DNA from: Comamonas testosteroni ATCC 11996
Lineage (GTDB): Bacteria > Pseudomonadota > Gammaproteobacteria > Burkholderiales > Burkholderiaceae_C
DNA length: 64,000 bases
Direction: 5' to 3'
Assembly (NCBI RefSeq): GCF_000241525.1
Contig: NZ_AHIL01000055.1
Coordinates: 88,905-152,904, forward strand
Under the pieces are notes generated by a model that did no database searches, was not told the DNA's origin, and saw only the letters and a program-made list of their open reading frames with translations. The first letter of the stretch is position 1. Every line of letters begins with the position of its first letter. This document shows positions 25,677 to 33,011 of the stretch, piece by piece. The position numbers and the translations under genes are program-made.

Positions 25677-26618
25677 TCAGATCGGCGAAACCAAGGGCTT
25701 GCCATCCAGATGGCAGCGCATATTGGCGATGAAGCGGTCCACCGAGTTCTGCACCGCCTCGGGCGACCAGCCGCCCACATGGGGCGTCAGCACCACGGCG
25801 TCCAGATCGATGAGCTGCTGCGGCGGCAGCGGCTCGCTTTCGTAGACATCCAGCCCGGCACCGGCCAGACGGCCTGCGCGCACGGCTTCGGCCAGCGCCT
25901 CGGTATCGACCACCGAGCCGCGCGCGATATTTACCAGCACGCCTTTCTCGCCCAATGCCTCGAGCACCTCGGCATTGATCAGATGGCGGGTGCCAGCGCC
26001 TCCGGGCGTGGCCACCAGCAGCACATCGGCCCAGGCAGCCAGCGCCAGCAGATCGTCAAAGTAGCGGTAGTCAACGCCCTCGCGCGGCTTGCGGTTGTGA
26101 TAGCCGACGGGCATGTCGAAGGCGGCCGCGCGCCTGGCGATCTTGGCGCCGATTTGGCCCAGCCCCACGATGCCCAGGCGCTTGCCCGAGACATTGGCCG
26201 GCAGCGGCAGGGCCGAGCGCCAGATGCCGGCACGCGTGGCCTTGTCCAGCTTGACGATGCCGCGCACCGCAGCGATCAGCAGACCCATGGCGTGGTCAGC
26301 CACGCAGTCGTCGTTGGTGCCCACGCCGTTGCCGACGGCAATCCCGTGCGCCTTGGCATAGGCCACATCGATGTTCTCGTAGCCCGCGCCCATGGCGCAG
26401 ACCAGCGAAAGCCCGGGCATGCGCTGCATCTGCGCGGCCGACAGGCCCGTCGCGCCAATCGTGCACACACATTGCACGCGCGCGCCGTGGGCGGCGATTG
26501 CGGCCTCGGCCTGATCGGCCTCGGGCGCATAGATCACATCAAAGTCGGCAAAGGTCTGCTCCATCTGCTGCAGATGGGCGGGGACCTGGAGATTCAGAAC
26601 TAGCAGGGCAGGCTTCAT
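25677..26618 (-). CDS. D-isomer-specific 2-hydroxyacid dehydrogenase
   Basis: 313-residue NAD(P)-dependent enzyme of the D-2-hydroxyacid dehydrogenase family. The nucleotide motif GIVGLGQIGAKIA lies near residue 151. The catalytic residues fall in NIARGSVVD (Arg), DVYESEP (Glu) and TPHVGGWS (His). Family members reduce glyoxylate, hydroxypyruvate or 2-keto acids; the substrate is not evident. It lies 93 nt after the aromatic oxygenase reductase gene in the same direction and could be cotranscribed with it. The convergent TRAP transporter could supply an acid substrate, which is speculation. Confidence 0.9.
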   Translation of the reverse strand: MKPALLVLNLQVPAHLQQMEQTFADFDVIYAPEADQAEAAIAAHGARVQCVCTIGATGLSAAQMQRMPGLSLVCAMGAGYENIDVAYAKAHGIAVGNGVGTNDDCVADHAMGLLIAAVRGIVKLDKATRAGIWRSALPLPANVSGKRLGIVGLGQIGAKIARRAAAFDMPVGYHNRKPREGVDYRYFDDLLALAAWADVLLVATPGGAGTRHLINAEVLEALGEKGVLVNIARGSVVDTEALAEAVRAGRLAGAGLDVYESEPLPPQQLIDLDAVVLTPHVGGWSPEAVQNSVDRFIANMRCHLDGKPLVSPI

Positions 26619-26711
26619 GGCGGGAACGCGGCGCTTTCATGGAAAACGCCTATTTTGAGCAGGCTGCGCCAGCCCTGCCCGCGCATGGTCAAAGCCTGCC
26701 CGATCCGCGGG

Positions 26712-27680
26712 TCACAGATCCAGCACCAGGCGGCCGGACCTGGCACGCGAGCAGCAAGGCAGGAACTGGTCGTTGGCCGCCTGCTCGTCTTCTGTCAGAT
26801 ACATATCGCGGTGATCAGGCTGGCCCGAGATGACGCGCGTCAGGCAGGTGCCGCAGACGCCCTGTTCGCACGAGGTCTGAACGCAGACGCCGATGGACTC
26901 CAGCGCCTGCACCACGGTCTGCGCCGGCGTGACGCGCACCACCTGGCCGCTGCTGGCGACCTCCACCTCGAAGCTTTCGTCGTCGGCCCGGTGCTCCACC
27001 TCGGCGGCAAAGAACTCGTAGTGCAGCTGCTCGGCAGGCCAGCCCGCCTCTCGCGCTGTGTCGAGCACGGCGTCCATGAAGCCCTTGGGTCCGCACACAT
27101 ACAGATGCTGACCCTGCTCTCTTTGCTGCAGCAATTCGCTCAAACCCAGCGACGACTTTCCATTCACGTCATCCACATGGATCTGCGCCTTGTCAGCCCA
27201 TTGCGCAGTCTCGATGGTCTGGGCAAACGCCATGCGCTCGCGCGAGCGGCCGCAGTAGTGCAAGGAGAAATCTGCACCATCACGCGCCAGCTTGCGCGCC
27301 ATGGCAAGAATCGGCGTGATGCCGATGCCGCCTGCCAGCAGCAAATGCTTGCGGGCCGGCGCATGCAGCTCGAAATGGTTGCGCGGGAGGCTGATGGTGA
27401 TCTGCTGGCCGGCCTGCAACTGCTCGTGCACAGCGGCCGAGCCACCGCGCGAGGCAGGCTCGCGCAGCACGGCAATCACATAGCGATCCAGCTCTGCCGG
27501 ATCGTTGCTCAGCGAATACTGGCGCACCAGCCCACCAGGCAGGTGCACATCGATGTGCGCACCCGCACTGAACGGAGCCAGGCTGCTGCCTTCCAGAGCC
27601 CGCAACTCCAGGCTGCAGATACCGGCTGCCTGCTCCTGCTTGTGCGCAATGCGCACCTCGAACGTGGTTTCACTCTTCAT
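26712..27680 (-). CDS. vanB: VanB-type oxygenase reductase (PDR family)
   Basis: 322-residue phthalate-dioxygenase-reductase-like protein. The flavin motif RQYSLSNDP lies at 53-61, the NAD site GGIGITPILAM at 117-127 and CGPKGFM at 196-202. A C-terminal plant-type 2Fe-2S cluster uses C271, C276, C279 and a cysteine of the CC pair at 309-310. It passes electrons from NADH to a Rieske oxygenase. It lies 30 nt downstream of one oxygenase gene and is the only reductase near two oxygenases, so it may serve both. The vanB name rests on similarity of type and context. Confidence 0.85.
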   Translation of the reverse strand: MKSETTFEVRIAHKQEQAAGICSLELRALEGSSLAPFSAGAHIDVHLPGGLVRQYSLSNDPAELDRYVIAVLREPASRGGSAAVHEQLQAGQQITISLPRNHFELHAPARKHLLLAGGIGITPILAMARKLARDGADFSLHYCGRSRERMAFAQTIETAQWADKAQIHVDDVNGKSSLGLSELLQQREQGQHLYVCGPKGFMDAVLDTAREAGWPAEQLHYEFFAAEVEHRADDESFEVEVASSGQVVRVTPAQTVVQALESIGVCVQTSCEQGVCGTCLTRVISGQPDHRDMYLTEDEQAANDQFLPCCSRARSGRLVLDL

Positions 27681-27710
27681 CTCGGATACTTCTCTTTTGC
27701 TTGTGCGGTG

Positions 27711-28790
27711 CTAGGCCAGCGCCTGCGAGGCTTGCGCGCCGGCCTTGCGCAAGCGCTCGATCACGCGCCGCGCACGATTGGGACCCACATCCACGTGGAT
27801 ATCCACCACGGCGCGTGAGCCAAAGCGTTGCTGGTTGCGGAACTGGGCTTCGATGACCACCTTGTCTTCTTCGAAAGTGGCCGCCGTCTGATCGATCACC
27901 AACTGTGTCGTGTCCTGCATCTGCGGATGCGGATTGGTCGCAATCGTCCAGAAGTAATGCGCGCTGGTCTCCGTCTCCGGCGTCACGCCGTGAAAGCCGC
28001 GCATATGGAATCCTTCGCGCGCCGGGTTGTCCAGCCTGTCCTGGCCCGCATCCATGGCACCGGTCCAGATACGCACATGCGAGGGGTGGAACTCCACTTC
28101 CTGCCAGCGGTCGATGCGGCCCTGAAAAGGCCAGGCCTGTGCATAGGTGGGCGGGGGATCGGAATCCGGCATCCAGCGCACCACCTTCACGCTGTCCCCG
28201 TCCTGGCTGACCTTGAGATCCGCGTTCATATGTACCCTGGCGTTGCCGCCGATGGTCTTGAGGTGCACATAGCCCAGATGGCTCAGATCCAGCAGGTTGT
28301 CGTGGATCAGCTGATACGGTGCGTCGTAGTGATAGACGCCACCGCCAAAACGATATTGCGGGTCGCTGTGCACGGCATAGGCAGGCGGCTCCGTGTCCGG
28401 CACGGAGTCCGGTGTCGCGCCCATCCATATCCAGAGAATCTGGTCGCGCTCGCGCAGCTCGAAGGACTTCACGCAGGCCTTGGCTGGAATCCTTTCCTGG
28501 CCCGGTATTTCGAGGCACTGCCCCTCATGGCTGAAGAGCAGGCCATGGTAGCCGCAGCGCAGACCCGCAGCTTCCACCGTGCCGCAGGACAGCGGCAACT
28601 CGCGGTGGCAGCAGCGATCCTCAAGCGCAGCGACCCGGCCATCTGCCGTGCGGAACAGGACCACCGGCTGACCCAGCAAGGTGCGCGCCACCGGCTGGTC
28701 CTTCAGTTCCCAGGCAAAGCCCGCTACATACCATTGATCCAGCGGAAAGGCCGGAGCAGTTGCGCTCATGGTTTGAGAAATCTGGTTCAT
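27711..28790 (-). CDS. Rieske aromatic oxygenase, vanillate/isovanillate demethylase type
   Basis: 359 residues. The Rieske cluster is C60-x-H62 and C79-x-x-H82 (CCHREL and CGYHG). The mononuclear iron site shows DNLLDLSHLGYVH. The length and single-subunit type fit O-demethylases such as VanA or IvaA. The ATG at 28790 is preceded by GGGAGA. It is 14 nt after the MFS transporter stop and 30 nt before the reductase, so transporter-oxygenase-reductase form an operon. As vanA lies further upstream, this second oxygenase could act on isovanillate, veratrate or a related methoxybenzoate; that is inference. Confidence 0.85.
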   Translation of the reverse strand: MNQISQTMSATAPAFPLDQWYVAGFAWELKDQPVARTLLGQPVVLFRTADGRVAALEDRCCHRELPLSCGTVEAAGLRCGYHGLLFSHEGQCLEIPGQERIPAKACVKSFELRERDQILWIWMGATPDSVPDTEPPAYAVHSDPQYRFGGGVYHYDAPYQLIHDNLLDLSHLGYVHLKTIGGNARVHMNADLKVSQDGDSVKVVRWMPDSDPPPTYAQAWPFQGRIDRWQEVEFHPSHVRIWTGAMDAGQDRLDNPAREGFHMRGFHGVTPETETSAHYFWTIATNPHPQMQDTTQLVIDQTAATFEEDKVVIEAQFRNQQRFGSRAVVDIHVDVGPNRARRVIERLRKAGAQASQALA

Positions 28791-28804
28791 CGAAGTCTCC
28801 CTGC

Positions 28805-30160
28805 TCAATGAGCGGCCACTGTTTCGGACGTGACGCGACTGTGCGCGACCTGCGGACCGGCAATGCGGTGCATGGACACGATGACGGCAGCCAGGACAAA
28901 CGCCACGCCATAACCCAGGTACAGCTGATCGGGCGACCAGGACGCATCCAGCAGGCCGCCGGCCACCAGCGGCGACACAATCGCACCGATGCGGCCGATA
29001 CCGATGCCCCAGCCCACACCGGTGGCGCGCACATCGCTGCCGTAGACCACTGGCGCAATCGCATAGAGGCCGGCCACGCAGGCATTCACGAACACGCCGA
29101 TCAGGAAGGCCAGCGTGTACGACATCCACAGCGCACCGGAGCTGCCAACCAGAAAGCACAGCAGCACTGCCGTCACCAGCATGAAGACTGCCAGCGCACG
29201 GTGAATCGCAAAGCGCGCCGCCAGCAGGCCCAGCAAGGTCGCGCCCAGAATGCCGCCCAGGCTCAGCAGCACGCCCGTGGTCACGCCCTGCTCAGGCGTC
29301 AGGCCCGAGGCCGCCAGCAGCTTGGGAGTCCAGCTCATCACGAAATAGAAGCCGAACATCACCGAGAAGAAGGACAGCCAGACCAGCACCGTGGGGCGCA
29401 GCAGCTTGGGAGACAGCAGCTGCAAAGGCCCCATGCGCTTGCTTTCACCGCTGCCTGCCACCACGGCCTGAGGCAGGGAGCCCAGTGCGGGCAGGCCCAT
29501 CTTGCGGATCAGTGCATTGAGACGCTGCAGCGCATTGGCGGGCCGCTTGACCAGCAGAAAGTCCATGGACTCCGGCAAGGCAAACCAGGCCAGAACCAGC
29601 ACCGCCAGCGTGGAGAAGCCGCCGAACATGAAGACGGAACGCCAGCCATGGTGGGCCAGCAGCCAGACCGCGATACTGCCGCCAATGGTCGCGCCCAGCG
29701 CGTAGCCGGTCGATTGCAGCGTGACCGCCAGACTGCGCCAGCGCAGCGAGGCATATTCGCTGGCAATCACGTTGCTGCACGCCAGAATGCCGCCCACGCC
29801 CAGGCCCGTGATCACGCGCAGCACCGCCAGCTGCGTCGGCGTCTGGCTCCAGGCTGAAGCCAGCATGCCCAGCCCTGACACTGCAAGGCACAGCAGTATC
29901 AGGGGACGACGCCCCAGCTTGTCGGCCATGGGCGCCAGCAGCAGCGAACCTGCGGCCATGCCGAAGAGGCCGGCACTGAGCAAAAAACCCAGCTCCGAGC
30001 CGCTGAGCTTCCAGTGCCCGGACACCGCCGAAGCCGTGAAGGCCATCACCAGCACGTCAAAACCATCGATCATGTTCAGGGCCATGCATACCGCGATGAC
30101 CGACCATTGGAAGGTCGTCATGGGCCGCTGGTCCAGATGCGCGCGCAAATCCTGTTCCAT
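28805..30160 (-). CDS. MFS aromatic acid transporter (AAHS family)
   Basis: 451-residue major facilitator with 12 predicted helices. It carries the aromatic-acid/H+ symporter motif NMIDGFDVLVMAFTA in helix 1 and the loop motif MADKLGRRPLIL after helix 2. The ATG at 30160 has GGAGAC upstream. Homologues include PcaK and VanK. Two tandem 16-bp palindromes lie 27-61 nt upstream of the start codon and probably bind the neighbouring MarR protein. It heads the operon with the second oxygenase and the reductase. Confidence 0.9.
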   Translation of the reverse strand: MEQDLRAHLDQRPMTTFQWSVIAVCMALNMIDGFDVLVMAFTASAVSGHWKLSGSELGFLLSAGLFGMAAGSLLLAPMADKLGRRPLILLCLAVSGLGMLASAWSQTPTQLAVLRVITGLGVGGILACSNVIASEYASLRWRSLAVTLQSTGYALGATIGGSIAVWLLAHHGWRSVFMFGGFSTLAVLVLAWFALPESMDFLLVKRPANALQRLNALIRKMGLPALGSLPQAVVAGSGESKRMGPLQLLSPKLLRPTVLVWLSFFSVMFGFYFVMSWTPKLLAASGLTPEQGVTTGVLLSLGGILGATLLGLLAARFAIHRALAVFMLVTAVLLCFLVGSSGALWMSYTLAFLIGVFVNACVAGLYAIAPVVYGSDVRATGVGWGIGIGRIGAIVSPLVAGGLLDASWSPDQLYLGYGVAFVLAAVIVSMHRIAGPQVAHSRVTSETVAAH

Positions 30161-30186
30161 CGTTGTCTCCTTGTTTTTTATCATTC

Positions 30187-30221
30187 ATTCAGCATACTGA
30201 ATCACATTCAGTTTACTGAAT
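30187..30221. promoter_or_regulatory. Tandem MarR-type operators
   Basis: ATTCAGcataCTGAAT (30187-30202) and ATTCAGtttaCTGAAT (30206-30221) share perfect 6-bp arms with 4-bp spacers. Their starts are 19 bp apart, close to two helical turns. They lie between the MarR gene and the MFS start. Confidence 0.7.
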
Positions 30222-30332
30222 GAACTCTTGATCCAGCACAAGTAAATTCCCTAGTCGTGCCGGTTCACCGCCTGTTCACCGCCGACTCTGGCCAGCGTGA
30301 TCGTGGTGAAGCCGCCGCGCCAGAACGGGCTG

Positions 30333-30812
30333 CTAGCCGTTGATCGCCGCTTGCTCGCCGGCTTCAGTGCTGTCGTGCAACTGCACGAACTTGCGCAGCA
30401 GACGCTTGAACTCCGCCTGCTCCTCGGGCTCCAGCGCGGAAAGCATGCGCTGCTGCAGCTCGTAGACATTGGGCACGAACGCGGCCAGCATGGCTTCGCC
30501 CTCGGTGGTCAGACTCAAACGGCGCTGACGCCTTGGCAGCAGCTCGCGATGAATCCAGCCCTTGCTTTCCAGACGCGCAGCGATATCGGCTGTGGTCGAG
30601 TTGTCCAGCGCGACAAGACGCGCCAGCGTCACCTGGTCGATGCCCGGAGACTCCTGCAGCATGCGCAGGATGGCGTATTGAACCGGCGTCACATCGGGTC
30701 CCAGCACTTCTCGAAACAGCAGCGCAGCAATCTGCTGGGCTCGTCGAATCAGATGACCTGGCTGGTCGTAGAGATCCAGGGAAAGCGGGTTGGGTGTGGT
30801 GGGCGATTCCAT
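30333..30812 (-). CDS. MarR-family transcription regulator
   Basis: 159-residue winged-helix protein. The central region VTPVQYAILRMLQESPGIDQ through DNSTTADIAARLESKGWIHR forms the recognition helix and the wing (RRQRRLSLTTEG) at about residues 45-105. MarR proteins often bind aromatic acids as inducers. The start at the ATG at 30812 (MESPTTPN) omits five upstream in-frame residues. The gene lies between vanA and the transporter gene, all in one direction. The tandem palindromes just downstream are its likely targets. Confidence 0.88.
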   Translation of the reverse strand: MESPTTPNPLSLDLYDQPGHLIRRAQQIAALLFREVLGPDVTPVQYAILRMLQESPGIDQVTLARLVALDNSTTADIAARLESKGWIHRELLPRRQRRLSLTTEGEAMLAAFVPNVYELQQRMLSALEPEEQAEFKRLLRKFVQLHDSTEAGEQAAING

Positions 30813-30920
30813 GCAGCAGCGTAGCAAGGGCAGCGCTGACTATGGACAGCGCTGACTCCGATTCGGGGAGCTGCAAGATTACTCCATCTACAGACATGAT
30901 CTGCCCCTACCTGCCGCCGC

Positions 30921-31997
30921 TCAAGCCAGCGCTGCAACGCGCGACTCGTTTTTCTCTTCGTCGATCAGGCGCTCGATGATCTTGCGCGACTGCACACCGC
31001 CGGCATCGATATTGAGCTTGAGCAGCTGACGCTGCGGATAGTCCTCAAGATTGCGCTGCTGCAACTCCAGCATCTCCAGGTCTTCGCTGAAGATCTTGTG
31101 CTGGCCCTGCTTGATGGCCGCCGTCACCGATGCATCGCCGGGGTTGAACTTGCGCGCCATGCCCCAGAAGTACCACATGCTGCCATCGGTCTCCGGAGTG
31201 ATGAAGTCCACCACCATGCTGTAGACCTTGTGCTCGTCCGCGGCGTCATAGCCGCCCTTGCCGGCATGCGCCACACCGACTTCGATCAGCACATGGCTGG
31301 GAGGGGTGAAACGGCAGACCTGCCAGCGGTCCACAGGCACGTCATCGGCCAGGCCATTGCTGCGCAATGCCATCTTCCAGAACGGAGGCGCCTCGATGTT
31401 CTCCATGAAGCGGCTGGTGACCACTTCGCTGTCGCCTATGACCTCGGTCTTGCAGGGCGTCTCGTCGATCTCGGCCTGACCAATGCTGCTGGCATGCACA
31501 TAGGTCTCATGGGTCAGGTCCATGAGGTTGTCGATCATCAGGCGATAGTCGGCCTTGATGTGAAACAGCCCGCCGTCATAGGCCCACTCGGGGTTGTCAT
31601 GCCATTGCAGATCCGGGATCAGCGCTGCATCGGCCGCATCCTTGTCACCCGGCCAGACCCAGACAAAGCCGTAACGCTCCTCCACCGGGTAGCTCTTGAT
31701 GGCAGGAAAGCCGCGCACGCGCTGGCCGGGCATGGCAACCGTCTTGCCGTCGCAGCCCATCTCCAGCCCGTGATAGCCGCAGACCAGCTTACCTTCGCAG
31801 ACGCGGCCCAGCGATAGCGGCGCTCCGCGGTGCGGGCAGAAGTCTTCGACGGCGGCCATCTTGCCTTCCAGGGCGCGGTAGAAAACCATGCGCTCACCAC
31901 AGATCTGGCGCCCCAGCGGCTTGTCCGTGACTTCGGCCGCCGTGGCAGCGACGTACCAGGTGTTGCGAGGATAGGTAGGCTGTGCTTGCTTGCTCAT
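30921..31997 (-). CDS. vanA: Vanillate O-demethylase oxygenase subunit
   Basis: 358-residue Rieske oxygenase that would convert vanillate to protocatechuate and formaldehyde with a VanB-type reductase. The Rieske ligands are C54-x-H56 (CPHRGAPLSLG) and C73-x-x-H76 (CGYHGLE). The iron-binding block DNLMDLTHETYVH follows at about 150-165. The start MSKQAQPTYPRNTWYVA matches VanA-type N termini, and AGGAGACTCC precedes the ATG. It is 69 nt downstream of a GntR regulator gene. The related oxygenase at 27711-28790 shares the fold but differs in the Rieske region. Confidence 0.88.
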   Translation of the reverse strand: MSKQAQPTYPRNTWYVAATAAEVTDKPLGRQICGERMVFYRALEGKMAAVEDFCPHRGAPLSLGRVCEGKLVCGYHGLEMGCDGKTVAMPGQRVRGFPAIKSYPVEERYGFVWVWPGDKDAADAALIPDLQWHDNPEWAYDGGLFHIKADYRLMIDNLMDLTHETYVHASSIGQAEIDETPCKTEVIGDSEVVTSRFMENIEAPPFWKMALRSNGLADDVPVDRWQVCRFTPPSHVLIEVGVAHAGKGGYDAADEHKVYSMVVDFITPETDGSMWYFWGMARKFNPGDASVTAAIKQGQHKIFSEDLEMLELQQRNLEDYPQRQLLKLNIDAGGVQSRKIIERLIDEEKNESRVAALA

Positions 31998-32066
31998 CGT
32001 GGAGTCTCCTTGTATTTATCGATCGGGGTCGGGTCCGGGCACCGCCTGCTGCGCCACGGACCGGCA

Positions 32067-32831
32067 TCAGCGACTGGCGCGAATCAGTTGCGCACCGGGC
32101 ACACGCGTGGTCTCGGGCGAGCGCATGGCTTCGCGCAGATTGCGCCGCGCAATGCGCGAGTGCTCTTTCATCAGCGCCTCGGCACGCGCGCCTTCGCGGT
32201 GCTCGATGGCGTCTATCACTTCGCGGTGCTGCTCCTGCGCCAGGACCAGGCTGCGCAGCGCACGCGGCGACTCGGAGTCGGCCACCACAAAGCCCGAGGG
32301 GGAGGCAAAGGGCAGGCGCTTGACCCGTTCCAGCTCGCGCTGCATGAAGCTGCTGCCCGACATCTCCAGCAAGATGTCGTGAAATTCGGAGTTCAAGGCC
32401 ACATAGGCTGAAAACGCCTCGTCGCCCCAGTTCTGGGCATCCAGCACACGGTCGATGGCATCCAGACAGCGTGCGGCTCTCGCCAGCAGGGCTTCATCGA
32501 CCCCGCGCTCGGCCGCCATGCGCGCAGCCAGACCTTCCAGCGTACCGCGCAGCTCGATGGCGTCCGACACATCGGCTTCGGACAGCACGCGCACCTTGTA
32601 GCCGCGCCCGCCGGACGTGGCCTCCAGCATGCCCTCCTGCTCAAGCCGCATCAGCGCTGCACGTATGGGAGTGCGGGAGATGCCCAGACGCTCGGCCAGC
32701 ACCAGCTCGGAGATGCGCTCTCCGGCCGCCATCTCGCCGGCAAGAATCATTTCGCGCAGCTGCAGCTGCGCCTTCACGACCTGGGAATGGTTTTCTTCCG
32801 CTGCAGCAGCGGTGGCAATGGAGGGTGGCAT
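32067..32831 (-). CDS. GntR-family (FadR/FCD) regulator, VanR-like
   Basis: 254-residue regulator. The winged helix spans about residues 20-80, with ISELVLAERLGISRTPIRAAL. The all-helical FCD effector domain spans about 88-225 and carries likely metal/ligand residues in NSEFHDILLEM and EQHREVIDAIEHRE. VanR proteins controlling vanillate genes are of this type. ATG at 32831. Two identical palindromes ATGTATACAT upstream are probable self-operators. vanA follows after 69 nt, so the two may be cotranscribed. Confidence 0.87.
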   Translation of the reverse strand: MPPSIATAAAAEENHSQVVKAQLQLREMILAGEMAAGERISELVLAERLGISRTPIRAALMRLEQEGMLEATSGGRGYKVRVLSEADVSDAIELRGTLEGLAARMAAERGVDEALLARAARCLDAIDRVLDAQNWGDEAFSAYVALNSEFHDILLEMSGSSFMQRELERVKRLPFASPSGFVVADSESPRALRSLVLAQEQHREVIDAIEHREGARAEALMKEHSRIARRNLREAMRSPETTRVPGAQLIRASR

Positions 32832-32868
32832 GTCTCGCGGGGCATTTAGTTCTTGGTAGACGGAAGAA

Positions 32869-32942
32869 ATGTATACATAAAAATCAAAAAACAGCGAATT
32901 AATTGCAAATTAGAGGGTAAACACCTATCAACATGTATACAT
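32869..32942. promoter_or_regulatory. Pair of ATGTATACAT operators
   Basis: ATGTATACAT at 32869-32878 and 32933-32942, each followed by AAAA, 64 bp apart. Both lie between the GntR start codon and the terminator of the upstream ABC gene. The symmetry and position are typical of FadR-type GntR binding sites. Confidence 0.7.
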
Positions 32943-32957
32943 AAAAGCAAGACGGCC

Positions 32958-32982
32958 AAAAAAAGCCACCCGAAGGTGGCTT
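32958..32982 (-). terminator. Terminator after the ABC exporter gene
   Basis: AAGCCACC (32963-32970) and GGTGGCTT (32975-32982) close on a CGAA loop. On the minus strand seven T follow. Confidence 0.85.
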
Positions 32983-33011
32983 GTCGAACGTCTGGCGAAA
33001 GGTGACCGCAC

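Noticed and set aside
27711..29159. Extension of the second Rieske oxygenase through the MFS gene
   Set aside because: The frame upstream of 28790 is antiphase to a good transporter gene, and a clear ribosome-binding site marks the ATG at 28790.
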